The notes: a model not told the origin generated them from the letters alone. A DNA stretch of 10,059 nucleotides from Alphaproteobacteria bacterium (GCA_021774355.1 JAJFJE010000211.1:1-10059); one strand, 5' to 3'; positions 1 to 6,476 are shown, numbered from the stretch's first letter. Program-made: numbers and translations.

Positions 1-96
1 ATCACGACCGTGGGCAAGGGCGAGACCTCGCCGCTGGTGCCGACCCCGGACGGTGTCCGCGAACCCCAGAATCGGCGGGTCGAGATCGTTCTCTGA
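1..96 (+). CDS. OmpA-family protein, C-terminal end only (5' truncated by window edge)
   Basis: Frame 1 is open from the first base to a TGA at 94-96 and encodes the last 31 residues of an OmpA-like domain, including 'LVPTPDGVREPQNRRVEI' and a terminal Val-Leu. The same tail ends the two complete OmpA-family genes downstream. About 10 of 96 bases differ from the end of the gene at 485-1456, so this is a third tandem copy whose body lies left of the window. In this family the C-terminal domain binds peptidoglycan in the periplasm while an N-terminal barrel sits in the outer membrane; that barrel cannot be seen here. A strong intrinsic terminator follows 22 nt after the stop. Identity as an OmpA-family C-terminus is confident; the rest of the gene is inferred. 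Confidence 0.9.
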   Translation: MTTVGKGETSPLVPTPDGVREPQNRRVEIVL

Positions 97-118
97 TCTG
101 TCCGCAGCTTTCGAGATC

Positions 119-147
119 AAGGGCGCCGGATTTCCGGCGCCCTTTTT
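119..147 (+). terminator. Intrinsic terminator of the first OmpA-family gene
   Basis: An 11-bp perfect stem (AAGGGCGCCGG at 119-129 with its complement at 134-144) has a 4-nt ATTT loop. The descending arm runs into TTTTT at 143-147. It sits 22 nt after the stop at 96 and has the classic form of a rho-independent terminator. It separates this gene's transcription from the next OmpA copy. Confidence 0.9.
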
Positions 148-484
148 CGTTGCTTCTCTGCAACAGCAGTGCACCGTTCTCCCGCAACGCCGCGAGAAGC
201 CGTGCCCCGGACGGGAAAATCATGCTTAAGATTGTTTCCGGACATTGCCTCTGATTGTGAGGCATCTTGCGGGACACGGTATCGCCGGGCGGCACTACGG
301 CGCTTTGAGACACCGGGTTGTCGCGTCAGGCGTGTGAATACGCTGCGTAGAGGTTTGGCGGTTGCTGCGGGCGATCCCGGTGCCTCGGGCCACGTTGAAC
401 CGGAGCCCGGGCGGTGATCCCGCGAGACCCCCTTGAACTGTCGCCACGTTTTTTTTCACCACCAACGTCGAAGCGGAGAGCCAC
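148..484. other. Intergenic region between OmpA copies, with no supported gene
   Basis: This 337-nt stretch lies between a terminator and the start of the next OmpA-family gene. The ORFs crossing it lack ribosome sites and recognisable products, so I treat them as chance. It holds a small inverted repeat (GCCTC/GAGGC at about 247-263) and a run of eight T at 449-456. A TTGAAC at 433-438 resembles a -35 box, but at 17-nt spacing the hexamer is TCACCA, a poor -10, so no promoter is called. A Shine-Dalgarno GGAG at 475-478 belongs to the gene starting at 485. The promoter of that gene must lie here, since a terminator precedes it. Confidence 0.6.
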
Positions 485-1456
485 ATGCGTATGACCACCG
501 GTCTCGTAAGCGCCGCAGCGCTTGCCCTCTTCTGCACGGCCGCCCATGCCGAGCGCGTCGGCCCCTATGTCAGTGTCTTCGGCGGATATACCAATCCCTG
601 GAACGACAAGAATTCCCTCAATCTCGACGATGGCTTCGGCCTCGGGGCCGCCGTCGGTTATGATTTCGGCTGGCCTCGGATCGAGGGCGAAGTGTCCTAC
701 CAGCGCAGCAGCGCCAAGGGCCGGGGCGGCCATTTCGGCGTCCTGGCGGCCATGCTGAATGCCTATCTGGACATTGAGACCGGCACCCGGATCACCCCCT
801 ATGTCGGTGGCGGCGTCGGCGTCGCCCGCCTGCACGCCGACGATATCGGCAACGTCACCAGCCTGACCGACAGCAATTATGAAATTGCCTGGCAGGCAAT
901 CGGCGGCGTCAAGTTCGCGGTCACCGATGCCCTCGCCCTGTTTGTCGACTACCGCTTCTTCGATACCGGCCTTGCTCGCTTTACCGATGCCGGTGCCCCC
1001 CGCCTGAAGACCGATGCGACGTCCCACAACGTGTTTGCCGGCCTGAGCTATAATTTCGGCAGCAGCCAGCCCCCGGCCCCGCCGATGGTCGAGGCGGTCA
1101 CCCCGCCGCCGACCCCTGCCCCGGAACTGGCGCGCTCCTACATCGTGTTCTTCGACTGGAATTCCACCGCCATCACCCCGGAAGCCGACGCGATCATTCA
1201 CGATGCCGCCAACGCCGCCAGTTCCCTGGGCGTCGCCCGGATCGAACTGACCGGACATGCCGACCGCTCTGGATCGGCCGCCTATAATCAAAAGCTTTCG
1301 GTACGCCGCGCCGAGGCGGTGAAGGCGGTCCTGGTCGGGCTGGGCGTTGCCCCCGAACAGATCACCACCGTCGGCAAGGGCGAGACGGCGCCCCTGGTTC
1401 CGACCCCGGACGGCGTCCGCGAGCCCCAGAACCGCCGGGTCGAGATCGTTCTCTGA
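485..1456 (+). CDS. OmpA-family outer-membrane protein (barrel plus peptidoglycan-binding domain), copy 1
   Basis: The 323-residue product has a signal peptide (residues 1-22, cleavage predicted after AHA). A beta-barrel region at about 23-192 is rich in alternating aromatic segments such as 'ITPYVGGGVGVARL' and 'FAGLSYNFG'. A Pro-rich linker (about 195-213) joins it to a C-terminal OmpA domain (about 217-323). The peptidoglycan-binding motif is intact: 'TGHADRSGS' supplies Asp260 and N-x2-LS-x2-RA supplies Arg275. By family knowledge such proteins anchor the outer membrane to the cell wall; a pore or adhesin role cannot be read from sequence. The start is ATG 485, with GGAG at 475-478 spaced 6 nt away; a second ATG at 491 is less well placed. 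The gene lies between two OmpA paralogues and has its own terminator, which suggests duplication with independent transcription. Confidence 0.93.
   Translation: MRMTTGLVSAAALALFCTAAHAERVGPYVSVFGGYTNPWNDKNSLNLDDGFGLGAAVGYDFGWPRIEGEVSYQRSSAKGRGGHFGVLAAMLNAYLDIETGTRITPYVGGGVGVARLHADDIGNVTSLTDSNYEIAWQAIGGVKFAVTDALALFVDYRFFDTGLARFTDAGAPRLKTDATSHNVFAGLSYNFGSSQPPAPPMVEAVTPPPTPAPELARSYIVFFDWNSTAITPEADAIIHDAANAASSLGVARIELTGHADRSGSAAYNQKLSVRRAEAVKAVLVGLGVAPEQITTVGKGETAPLVPTPDGVREPQNRRVEIVL
1406..1448 (+). repeat. 43-bp exact repeat in OmpA 3' end, copy A
   Basis: These 43 bases are identical to 2656-2698, exactly 1250 bp downstream. Both encode the same stretch of the OmpA-domain tail (from the Pro-Asp-Gly before VREPQNRR to the Glu-Ile before the last residues). 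The corresponding part of the truncated copy at the left edge differs by several synonymous changes. The match reflects paralogy under protein constraint, possibly with local gene conversion. Confidence 0.85.
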
Positions 1457-1475
1457 GCTTTCGACGGAAATGCTG

Positions 1476-1506
1476 AAGGGGCGCCGCTGATCGCGGCGCC
1501 CCTTTT
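1476..1506 (+). terminator. Intrinsic terminator of OmpA copy 1
   Basis: A 12-bp perfect stem (AAGGGGCGCCGC at 1476-1487 with its complement at 1493-1504) has a 5-nt loop and is followed by TTTTCTT. It starts 20 nt after the stop at 1456. The stem resembles the terminator of the preceding copy (the shared core is GGGCGCC), as expected if gene and terminator were duplicated together. Confidence 0.9.
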
Positions 1507-1549
1507 CTTGACGGGATGGCTGCCCCGCCTGAGCCCCTGCGCAAGAGCC

Positions 1550-1578
1550 GTGGCAGCCGGCGGGAAAGCAGCTAGAGT
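1550..1578 (+). promoter_or_regulatory. Candidate sigma70-type promoter for OmpA copy 2
   Basis: GTGGCA at 1550-1555 and TAGAGT at 1573-1578 are spaced 17 nt apart and match four of six bases at each consensus hexamer. It is the best fit in the short gap between the terminator at 1506 and the ATG at 1624. The start point would be near 1585, giving a leader of about 40 nt. The match is modest and the promoter is unproven. Confidence 0.3.
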
Positions 1579-1623
1579 GAGCCCAGGGCCTTGGCGGGCA
1601 GGTGTTGGCATTAGGGGAATTTG

Positions 1624-2706
1624 ATGGTGCGGCGGGGCTTTATCACACGGTTTCGGCTGACGCCCCTGGTCCTGGCGTTCCCAGGCCTGTTGTGCCTTGG
1701 CGGCCACCCGGCCCAGGCCGCCGACCCGATCGGTCCCTATGTCGGCCTGTTCGGCGGCGTCGTCATTCCGCAAAGTGAAACCTGGAAAGGCGATATCGAC
1801 GATAATGGGCGCGGCGACCGCTTCGACGCTTCGCTCAACGCGGGTCCCCTGGCCGGGGTCGTCAGTGGTTATGATTACGGCGCATGGCGTTTCGAGATCG
1901 AGGGCGCCTACCGGCGTGGCGGCGCAGATCGCGCCAAGAAGGTCCAGGCCGACGGCTTTGACCGGGGCACCCGCGACCTCGGCGGCCATGTGAATGTCTG
2001 GTCGGTGTTGGCCAATGGCTATTACGATTTTGACGCCGGCACCTCGGTGACGCCCTTTGTCGGCATCGGCCTGGGCGTGGCATCGGTTTCGGCCAAGGGT
2101 CTCGACGTCCAGGGCCTGGGGCTGTCGGTCGACGGCAGCGACGCCGGCTTTGCCTATCAGGGCTTGGCGGGGGTCAAGATGGCCCTGTCGGCGGACCTCT
2201 CGGTCAATGCCAGCTATCGTTATTTCGGCACCGCCGGACTTCGGATCGACGGGGTCAAGACCACCTATCACGCCCAGGCGCTCACCGCCGGCCTGACCTA
2301 TACCTTGCTGTCGGACATCCTGCCGGACTTCAACCCGCCCCCCCTCAATCCCCCGCCAAAGCCGAGCGACGCCAGCTTTGCCCGATCCTATGTGGTGTTT
2401 TTCGATTGGGATTCCGCGGCCCTGTCGGACGAAGCCCGCGCCATCATTGCCGACGCGGCCAAGGCGGCGATCAGCCTGGGAACGGCACGCATCGAATTGA
2501 CCGGCCACGCCGACCGGTCCGGCTCCGCCAGCTACAACCTTGCCCTGTCGAATCGGCGGGCCGCGGCGGTCAAACAGGAATTGATGGGCCTCGGCATGGC
2601 GGCGCACGACATCGTTGCGGTCGGGCGGGGCGAGACCGCTCCCCTGGTTCCCACGCCGGACGGCGTCCGCGAGCCCCAGAACCGCCGGGTCGAGATCGCT
2701 CTTTAG
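1624..2706 (+). CDS. OmpA-family outer-membrane protein, copy 2
   Basis: The 360-residue product repeats the architecture of the upstream paralogue. It has a signal peptide (residues 1-32, ending 'HPAQA'), a barrel region of about 33-228 beginning 'IGPYVGLFGG', a Pro-rich linker (about 236-248) and an OmpA domain (about 254-360). The peptidoglycan-contact residues are present as Asp297 in 'TGHADRSGS' and Arg312 in the LS-x2-RA motif. The OmpA domain is close to that of copy 1, while the barrels are much more diverged and this one is longer (loop-like insertions near 100-120 and 155-175). The start is ATG 1624, with AGGGG at 1613-1617 spaced 6 nt away. An in-frame TTG just before it at 1621 is too close to that site. 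Unlike the other two copies, no U-tract terminator follows; the gene converges on katG. Confidence 0.92.
   Translation: MVRRGFITRFRLTPLVLAFPGLLCLGGHPAQAADPIGPYVGLFGGVVIPQSETWKGDIDDNGRGDRFDASLNAGPLAGVVSGYDYGAWRFEIEGAYRRGGADRAKKVQADGFDRGTRDLGGHVNVWSVLANGYYDFDAGTSVTPFVGIGLGVASVSAKGLDVQGLGLSVDGSDAGFAYQGLAGVKMALSADLSVNASYRYFGTAGLRIDGVKTTYHAQALTAGLTYTLLSDILPDFNPPPLNPPPKPSDASFARSYVVFFDWDSAALSDEARAIIADAAKAAISLGTARIELTGHADRSGSASYNLALSNRRAAAVKQELMGLGMAAHDIVAVGRGETAPLVPTPDGVREPQNRRVEIAL
2656..2698 (+). repeat. 43-bp exact repeat in OmpA 3' end, copy B
   Basis: Identical to 1406-1448 base for base; it encodes the same OmpA-domain tail in the second complete paralogue. Outside this block the two genes differ at many codons, so the identical run stands out. 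Confidence 0.85.
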
Positions 2707-2724
2707 GCCGGTGGCCGGTGGCCG
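2706..2724. repeat. Short GGCCGGT tandem repeat
   Basis: GGCCGGT occurs twice in tandem, followed by a partial third unit (GGCCG), starting on the last base of the OmpA copy 2 stop codon. It is probably incidental GC-rich slippage. Confidence 0.45.
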
Positions 2725-2807
2725 ACCCGACCAGGGCGACTCCGGGGTCGTCGCATGATCGGCTCATTGATGGCCAATCCGGGGCCCGGGCGGGACCCTG
2801 ACCAACG

Positions 2808-2837
2808 CCCCACACAGCCTCGCGGGGCTGCGTGGGG
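2808..2837 (-). terminator. Hairpin downstream of katG, possible terminator between convergent genes
   Basis: CCCCACACAGCC (2808-2819) and GGCTGCGTGGGG (2826-2837) form a 12-bp stem around a 6-nt loop. Read on the minus strand the single mismatch becomes a G-U wobble, so the hairpin is more stable in katG RNA. It lies 18 nt past the katG stop. Neither side carries a run of T, so intrinsic termination is uncertain; it could instead stabilise the 3' end or work with Rho. It is the only strong hairpin between the convergent OmpA copy 2 and katG. Confidence 0.4.
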
Positions 2838-2855
2838 ACGCCGGTGTCCGGCCGT

Positions 2856-5021
2856 TCAGGTCAGGTCGAAGCGATCGGCATTCATGACCTTGGTCCATGC
2901 CGCGACAAAGTCGTTCACGAATTTTTCCTGATTGTCGTTCTGGGCATAGACTTCCGCATAGGCGCGAAGGATCGCGTTCGACCCGAATATCAGGTCGATT
3001 CGAGTCGCGGTCCATCGCACCGCCCCGGTCTCGCGGTCGCGGATTTCATACAGATTGGTGCCGGCCGGCGTCCACGTGTAGGCCATGTCGGTCAGGTTCA
3101 CGAAGAAGTCGTTCGTCAAGACCCCTTCGCGGTCGGTGAGCACACCATGCTTGGTGGCGCCATGGTTGGTGCCCAGAACGCGCATGCCGCCCACCAGCAC
3201 GGTCATCTCATGGGCGGTCAGTCCCATCAGCTGCGTGCGATCGAGCAGCAGTTCTTCAGCGCTGACGGCGTAGTCCTTTTTAAGCCAGTTGCGATATCCG
3301 TCATGGATGGGCTCCAGAACGTCGAAGGAAGCCGCATCCGTCATGCCGTCCGTGGCGTCTCCGCGGCCCGGCGAGAAGGGCACGGTGACTTCGAAGCCAG
3401 CCGCCCGGGCGGCCGTTTCGAGACCGACATTGCCGGCCAGGACAATCATGTCCGCAACGCGGGCGCCGCGGGCCGCCGCAATGCCTTCGAGAATCGCCCG
3501 CACCTTGGCCAGACGCTTGGGCTCGTTGCCGTCCCACTCCTTCTGGGGGGCCAGGCGGATACGCGCCCCGTTGGCACCGCCGCGCATATCCGAGCCACGG
3601 AAGGTCCTGGCGCTGTCCCAGGCGGTGGCGACCATCTCGCCGACGCTCAGGCCGCTCGCGGCAATCTTGGCCGTTGCGGCAGCCACATCATAGTCGGTGC
3701 GGCCGGCCGGAACCGGATCTTGCCAGATCAGATCCTCCTTGGGTACGTCGGGACCGAGATAGCGGGCCTTTGGCCCCATGTCCCGGTGCGTCAGCTTGAA
3801 CCATGCCCGCGCGAAGGTTGCCGAGAAGAATTCAGGGTCTTTGTGAAAGCGCTCCGCGATCGTCCGATAGGCCGGGTCCATCTTCATGGCCATGTCCGCA
3901 TCGGTCATGATCGGGTTGTGGCGGATCGATGGATCCTCAACATCGACCGGCTTGTCTTCTTCCTTGATGGCGATCGGCTCCCACTGCCAGGCGCCGGCGG
4001 GGCTCTTCTTCAATTCCCAGTCATAGTCGAGCAACAGGTGGAAATAGCCGTTGTCCCACTTGGTCGGATGCGTGGTCCACGCGCCTTCGATGCCGCTGGT
4101 GACCGTGTTCCGGCCGATGCCGCGCTTGGTGTGGTTGATCCAGCCCAGCCCCTGCTCTTCCACCTCGGCGGCTTCCGGGTCCGGGCCCAGCAGCTTGGCA
4201 TCGCCATTGCCGTGGCACTTGCCCACCGTGTGGCCGCCGGCCGTCAGGGCGACCGTTTCCTCGTCGTCCATCGCCATGCGCGCGAATGTCACGCGCACGT
4301 CCTGCGCCGTCCGCAGCGGATCCGGCTTGCCGTTCACGCCCTCCGGGTTGACGTAGATCAGGCCCATCTGCACCGCAGCCAACGGATTTTCCAGCGAGTC
4401 GCGGTTTTCGCCGTCATAGCGGCTGGCACCCAGCCATTCCTTCTCGGAACCCCAGTAGGGGTCCTTTTCCGGGTGCCAGATGTCCACGCGGCCGAAGCCG
4501 AAGCCGAAGGTCTTCAGCCCCATTGATTCGTAGGCGATGGTCCCCGCCAGGATGATCAAGTCGGCCCAACTGATCTTGTTTCCGTATTTCTTCTTAACCG
4601 GCCAGAGCAAACGGCGCGCCTTGTCGAGATTGACATTGTCGGGCCAGGAATTGATCGGCGCGAAGCGCTGATTGCCCGAGCTGCCGCCGCCACGGCCGTC
4701 CGCGGTGCGATAAGTGCCGGCGTCATGCCAAGCCATGCGGATCATCAGGCCGCCGTAATGGCCCCAGTCGGCCGGCCACCAGGCCTGGCTATCGGTCATC
4801 AGCGCGTGCAGGTCCGCCTTGAGCGCCGCGACGTCAAGCGTCTTGAGCGCCTCCCGGTAGTCAAAGCCCTGCCCCATCGGATTGGTCTTGACGTCGTGCT
4901 GATGCAGAATGTCGAGATTCAGGGCCTTGGGCCACCACGCCATGTTCGACATGCTGGCCGAGGTCGCGCCGCCATGCATCACCGGACACTTGCCAGCGTT
5001 ACTCCCGTCGGACTTGGTCAT
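2856..5021 (-). CDS. katG: Catalase-peroxidase KatG
   Basis: A 721-residue bifunctional haem enzyme (hydrogen peroxide dismutation and peroxidase activity; family length about 720-750), acting in the cytoplasm in oxidative-stress defence. The N-terminus carries the family 'KCPVMHG' signature. The distal pocket is Arg95, Trp98 and His99 in 'RMAWHDAGTYR'. The proximal haem ligand is His264 in 'TAGGHTVGKCHG', with Trp315 in 'IEGAWTTHPTKW' and Asp376. The Met-Tyr-Trp crosslink needed for catalase activity is conserved as Trp98, Tyr223 ('GLIYVNPEG') and Met249 ('RMAMDD'). The regulatory Arg is Arg413 in 'THRDMGP'. Both the active N-terminal and the degenerate C-terminal peroxidase-like halves are intact. 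The start is ATG 5021 with GGGAG at 5028-5032 (minus strand, 6-nt spacing). No oxyR, furA or ankyrin gene is adjacent, so it appears monocistronic. A long antisense ORF across it is a GC-bias shadow. Confidence 0.98.
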   Translation of the reverse strand: MTKSDGSNAGKCPVMHGGATSASMSNMAWWPKALNLDILHQHDVKTNPMGQGFDYREALKTLDVAALKADLHALMTDSQAWWPADWGHYGGLMIRMAWHDAGTYRTADGRGGGSSGNQRFAPINSWPDNVNLDKARRLLWPVKKKYGNKISWADLIILAGTIAYESMGLKTFGFGFGRVDIWHPEKDPYWGSEKEWLGASRYDGENRDSLENPLAAVQMGLIYVNPEGVNGKPDPLRTAQDVRVTFARMAMDDEETVALTAGGHTVGKCHGNGDAKLLGPDPEAAEVEEQGLGWINHTKRGIGRNTVTSGIEGAWTTHPTKWDNGYFHLLLDYDWELKKSPAGAWQWEPIAIKEEDKPVDVEDPSIRHNPIMTDADMAMKMDPAYRTIAERFHKDPEFFSATFARAWFKLTHRDMGPKARYLGPDVPKEDLIWQDPVPAGRTDYDVAAATAKIAASGLSVGEMVATAWDSARTFRGSDMRGGANGARIRLAPQKEWDGNEPKRLAKVRAILEGIAAARGARVADMIVLAGNVGLETAARAAGFEVTVPFSPGRGDATDGMTDAASFDVLEPIHDGYRNWLKKDYAVSAEELLLDRTQLMGLTAHEMTVLVGGMRVLGTNHGATKHGVLTDREGVLTNDFFVNLTDMAYTWTPAGTNLYEIRDRETGAVRWTATRIDLIFGSNAILRAYAEVYAQNDNQEKFVNDFVAAWTKVMNADRFDLT

Positions 5022-5137
5022 GCTGCTCTCCCGTTGTGAGGTTATCGACTGACTGCGCGATGGCGGTTCTGAACCCCGATGGCGTCGCCGGCCAGGGCGC
5101 CGTCGGAGCGCGCTTGGGCGCGCTCGGCAGCATTCTT

Positions 5138-5166
5138 TATATAGTAACTTTCGAATATGTTTTCAA
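5138..5166 (-). promoter_or_regulatory. Putative katG promoter
   Basis: On the minus strand TTGAAA (5166-5161) and TATATA (5143-5138) are spaced exactly 17 nt apart, with five of six bases matching consensus at -35 and a strong -10. It lies in a conspicuously AT-rich island. Transcription would start near 5131, giving a katG leader of about 110 nt. It is the best promoter match upstream of katG. Confidence 0.65.
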
Positions 5167-5169
5167 CAT
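5157..5169. promoter_or_regulatory. Inverted repeat over the katG -35 box, possible operator
   Basis: ATGTT-TTC-AACAT is a perfect 5-bp inverted repeat with a 3-bp spacer covering the whole -35 hexamer. A palindromic TTCGAA (5150-5155) lies just downstream in the spacer. A protein binding here could block RNA polymerase. The sequence fits neither the OxyR ATAG-N7-CTAT spacing nor a classical Fur box, so the regulator is unknown and the site is a suggestion only. Confidence 0.35.
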
Positions 5170-5235
5170 GAGGGCACGAGGCCCGAGCGGCCCGGCCGAC
5201 AGATCCCTTACGCACGAAAATCCCGTCATGATCCC

Positions 5236-5248
5236 AGGTCCGGGACCT
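5236..5248. repeat. Perfect 13-nt dyad upstream of the small ORF
   Basis: AGGTCC and GGACCT are perfect inverted arms around a central G. The dyad sits between the katG promoter and the ATG at 5256. A CATGATC direct repeat flanks it (5227-5233 and 5255-5261). It could be an operator or RNA hairpin; no known site type is recognised. Confidence 0.4.
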
Positions 5249-5255
5249 CTGCCCC

Positions 5256-5477
5256 ATGATCTGGGTCAATCCATTTGCGGTGCAGCGCCGACGGGTCGCC
5301 GGGAATGCGACCAACGACCTGGTGCGATTGGGCACCCGCAGCCTGCGGATGGTCGGCATTCAGCACGTCAAACGGCTTGTTCGCCCGCATCTGTCGCAGA
5401 TGGCCGCTTCCCGGTGGCCCAAGCCGAAGCCCAGGAAGGACTTCTGGCGCGTGGGGACAATCACGATCAATGATTGA
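5256..5477 (+). CDS. Hypothetical small basic protein (doubtful)
   Basis: A 73-codon ORF divergent from katG, starting at ATG 5256 (the only ATG after an upstream in-frame TGA at 5229) and ending at TGA 5475-5477. Codon third positions are mostly G or C, like the real genes here, which mildly supports coding. The product is very basic (many Arg and Lys, a 'KPKPRK' stretch near the C-terminus), with no signal peptide or clear membrane segment. I do not recognise it. No good Shine-Dalgarno precedes the start; instead a perfect dyad AGGTCC-G-GGACCT (5236-5248) lies 7 nt upstream of the ATG, and CCCA/TGGG arms (5253-5265) span the start itself. It may be a real small gene, a gene remnant, or chance in GC-rich DNA. 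Confidence 0.3.
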   Translation: MIWVNPFAVQRRRVAGNATNDLVRLGTRSLRMVGIQHVKRLVRPHLSQMAASRWPKPKPRKDFWRVGTITIND

Positions 5478-5544
5478 AGGACCTTTGTCCGGGCGTCGCG
5501 GTCCGTCTGCGGCGCTTCGCCGTTTCCGGCCACGGCATTGGAAC

Positions 5545-5582
5545 GCCAAAGAAAACGGCCTCCGACTAAAATCGGAGGCCGT
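5545..5582 (-). terminator. Intrinsic terminator of the lipoprotein gene
   Basis: Minus-strand RNA forms an 11-bp perfect stem (arms 5572-5582 and 5555-5565) with a 6-nt loop, followed by TTTTCTTT. It lies 25 nt past the stop at 5608 of the lipoprotein gene and is a textbook rho-independent terminator. It insulates the katG upstream region from this gene. Confidence 0.92.
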
Positions 5583-5607
5583 CCCTTCCCCGTTTACAAG
5601 ACTTGGC

Positions 5608-6348
5608 TTATGCCCCCCCGGGACAAGCCTTGTCGTGGCGCGTACGCACCAGCACCGGGGCCGTTGTGGAAAATGTGCCGAGATCCTTCGGCTTGACCGC
5701 ATTGACCGCATCAAGCAGCGCGTCCACCGACTTGCAATAGCCGTAGGTCTTCTGGCTCTTGGCCGAGACCTGGTTGGCCAGGGCGGTTACATACATGTCG
5801 AACTGCTTCATGAAGCCGCCGCCATATTGCCGCCGGAACACGGTCTGAAGGGTCTTGGTCTGGGTCACCATCTCCTTCGAGAAGGTCCGGACAAACTTGT
5901 TGTATTTCTGGGCGATGCCGGGCGTGAACTTCTGGCAGCGCAGGCCGGCGATCATCACCTCGGTCTGCAGCCGCCGCACATGATCGGCAACCAGCTCGGC
6001 CGGCTTGCGGCACACCGTGGGGGCCACCAGGTCGGCGTCCACATTCAGCTTGGAGATATAGACCGCAGGCCTGGCAACCGCGGGCGCGTCCGCTGCCGCG
6101 ACCGCCGCCTTCAGGTCGACGGTGACCGCTGTCGTCCCCGATGCCGCCGTCGGCTTGCGGCTGGGCATGGGCGGGCCGCCGGGAATAACCGGGACCATTG
6201 GTATCAACGCGGCGGCGACCACCACCTGGGTTTGCGATTGCTCCACCGGGGTCGTCACGGCGGCTTCCGGCTTGCCCGAGTCGAAGGGATTGCAGGCCTG
6301 AAGCATCAACGCGGCCCCGGCTACCACCAACCAACGCGATGAATACAT
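5608..6348 (-). CDS. Putative lipoprotein of unknown function with four mature-region cysteines
   Basis: The predicted product is 246 residues. It begins with a short lipoprotein-type signal: basic start, hydrophobic stretch 'WLVVAGAALML', then LQAC with lipidation Cys19. Gln at -2 is unusual for a lipobox. Residues 20-95 are low-complexity Ala/Pro/Val/Thr, typical of a flexible periplasmic tether. The folded part, about 100-246, has Cys113, Cys138, Cys205 and Cys242, which could form two disulfides in the periplasm. It includes an apparently helical Tyr/Phe/Arg-rich core ('KYNKFVRTF', 'FRRQYGGGFM', 'YVTALANQV'). I associate this pattern with uncharacterised alphaproteobacterial proteins but can assign no function. 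ATG 6348 was chosen because signal and lipobox follow it at once and GGGGG lies 6 nt upstream. The frame stays open far upstream only by reading through the tRNA gene. It has its own promoter and terminator. Confidence 0.8.
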   Translation of the reverse strand: MYSSRWLVVAGAALMLQACNPFDSGKPEAAVTTPVEQSQTQVVVAAALIPMVPVIPGGPPMPSRKPTAASGTTAVTVDLKAAVAAADAPAVARPAVYISKLNVDADLVAPTVCRKPAELVADHVRRLQTEVMIAGLRCQKFTPGIAQKYNKFVRTFSKEMVTQTKTLQTVFRRQYGGGFMKQFDMYVTALANQVSAKSQKTYGYCKSVDALLDAVNAVKPKDLGTFSTTAPVLVRTRHDKACPGGA

Positions 6349-6447
6349 GTCACGCCCCCAACGGCAATTCTTGTAGCCACGATGCTTACACGAGTACCGA
6401 TTCGATTGGCTAGAAGATGCTGCAACTTTGGCCACTTTCGGGCCGGA

Positions 6448-6476
6448 ATTACCCCATAACCATAGTCGCTTTTCAA
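6448..6476 (-). promoter_or_regulatory. Putative promoter of the lipoprotein gene
   Basis: Minus-strand TTGAAA (6476-6471) and GGTAAT (6453-6448) are spaced 17 nt apart. The -35 matches five of six bases and the -10 four of six. The start would be near 6441, about 93 nt before the ATG at 6348. It lies between the lipoprotein gene and the upstream tRNA, in locally AT-richer DNA. Confidence 0.5.

Noticed and set aside
169..417. 82-codon plus-strand ORF between the first two OmpA copies
   Set aside because: It has no Shine-Dalgarno site, no domain and an Arg-rich composition typical of random GC-rich frames, and it ends before the next gene without any link to it.
326..1291. Long minus-strand ORF antisense to OmpA copy 1 (and a similar one at 1288-2607)
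   Set aside because: The Gly/Asp-rich product without domains is typical of a reverse-complement shadow. The plus-strand genes have signal peptides, conserved motifs and terminators.
2832..4526. A 564-codon open frame antisense to katG on the plus strand
   Set aside because: It is a shadow created by high GC in the third positions of katG. The product looks like no protein, no ribosome site precedes it, and katG is certain on the other strand.
5141..5155. OxyR-type site starting at the ATAG upstream of katG
   Set aside because: The expected CTAT after a 7-nt gap is absent (CGAA is found), and no further ATAG/CTAT repeats follow at the right spacing.
5275..6342. A 355-codon plus-strand ORF across the terminator and the lipoprotein gene
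   Set aside because: It crosses a strong minus-strand terminator and runs antisense to the lipoprotein. It has no recognisable motif and is best explained by GC-biased composition.
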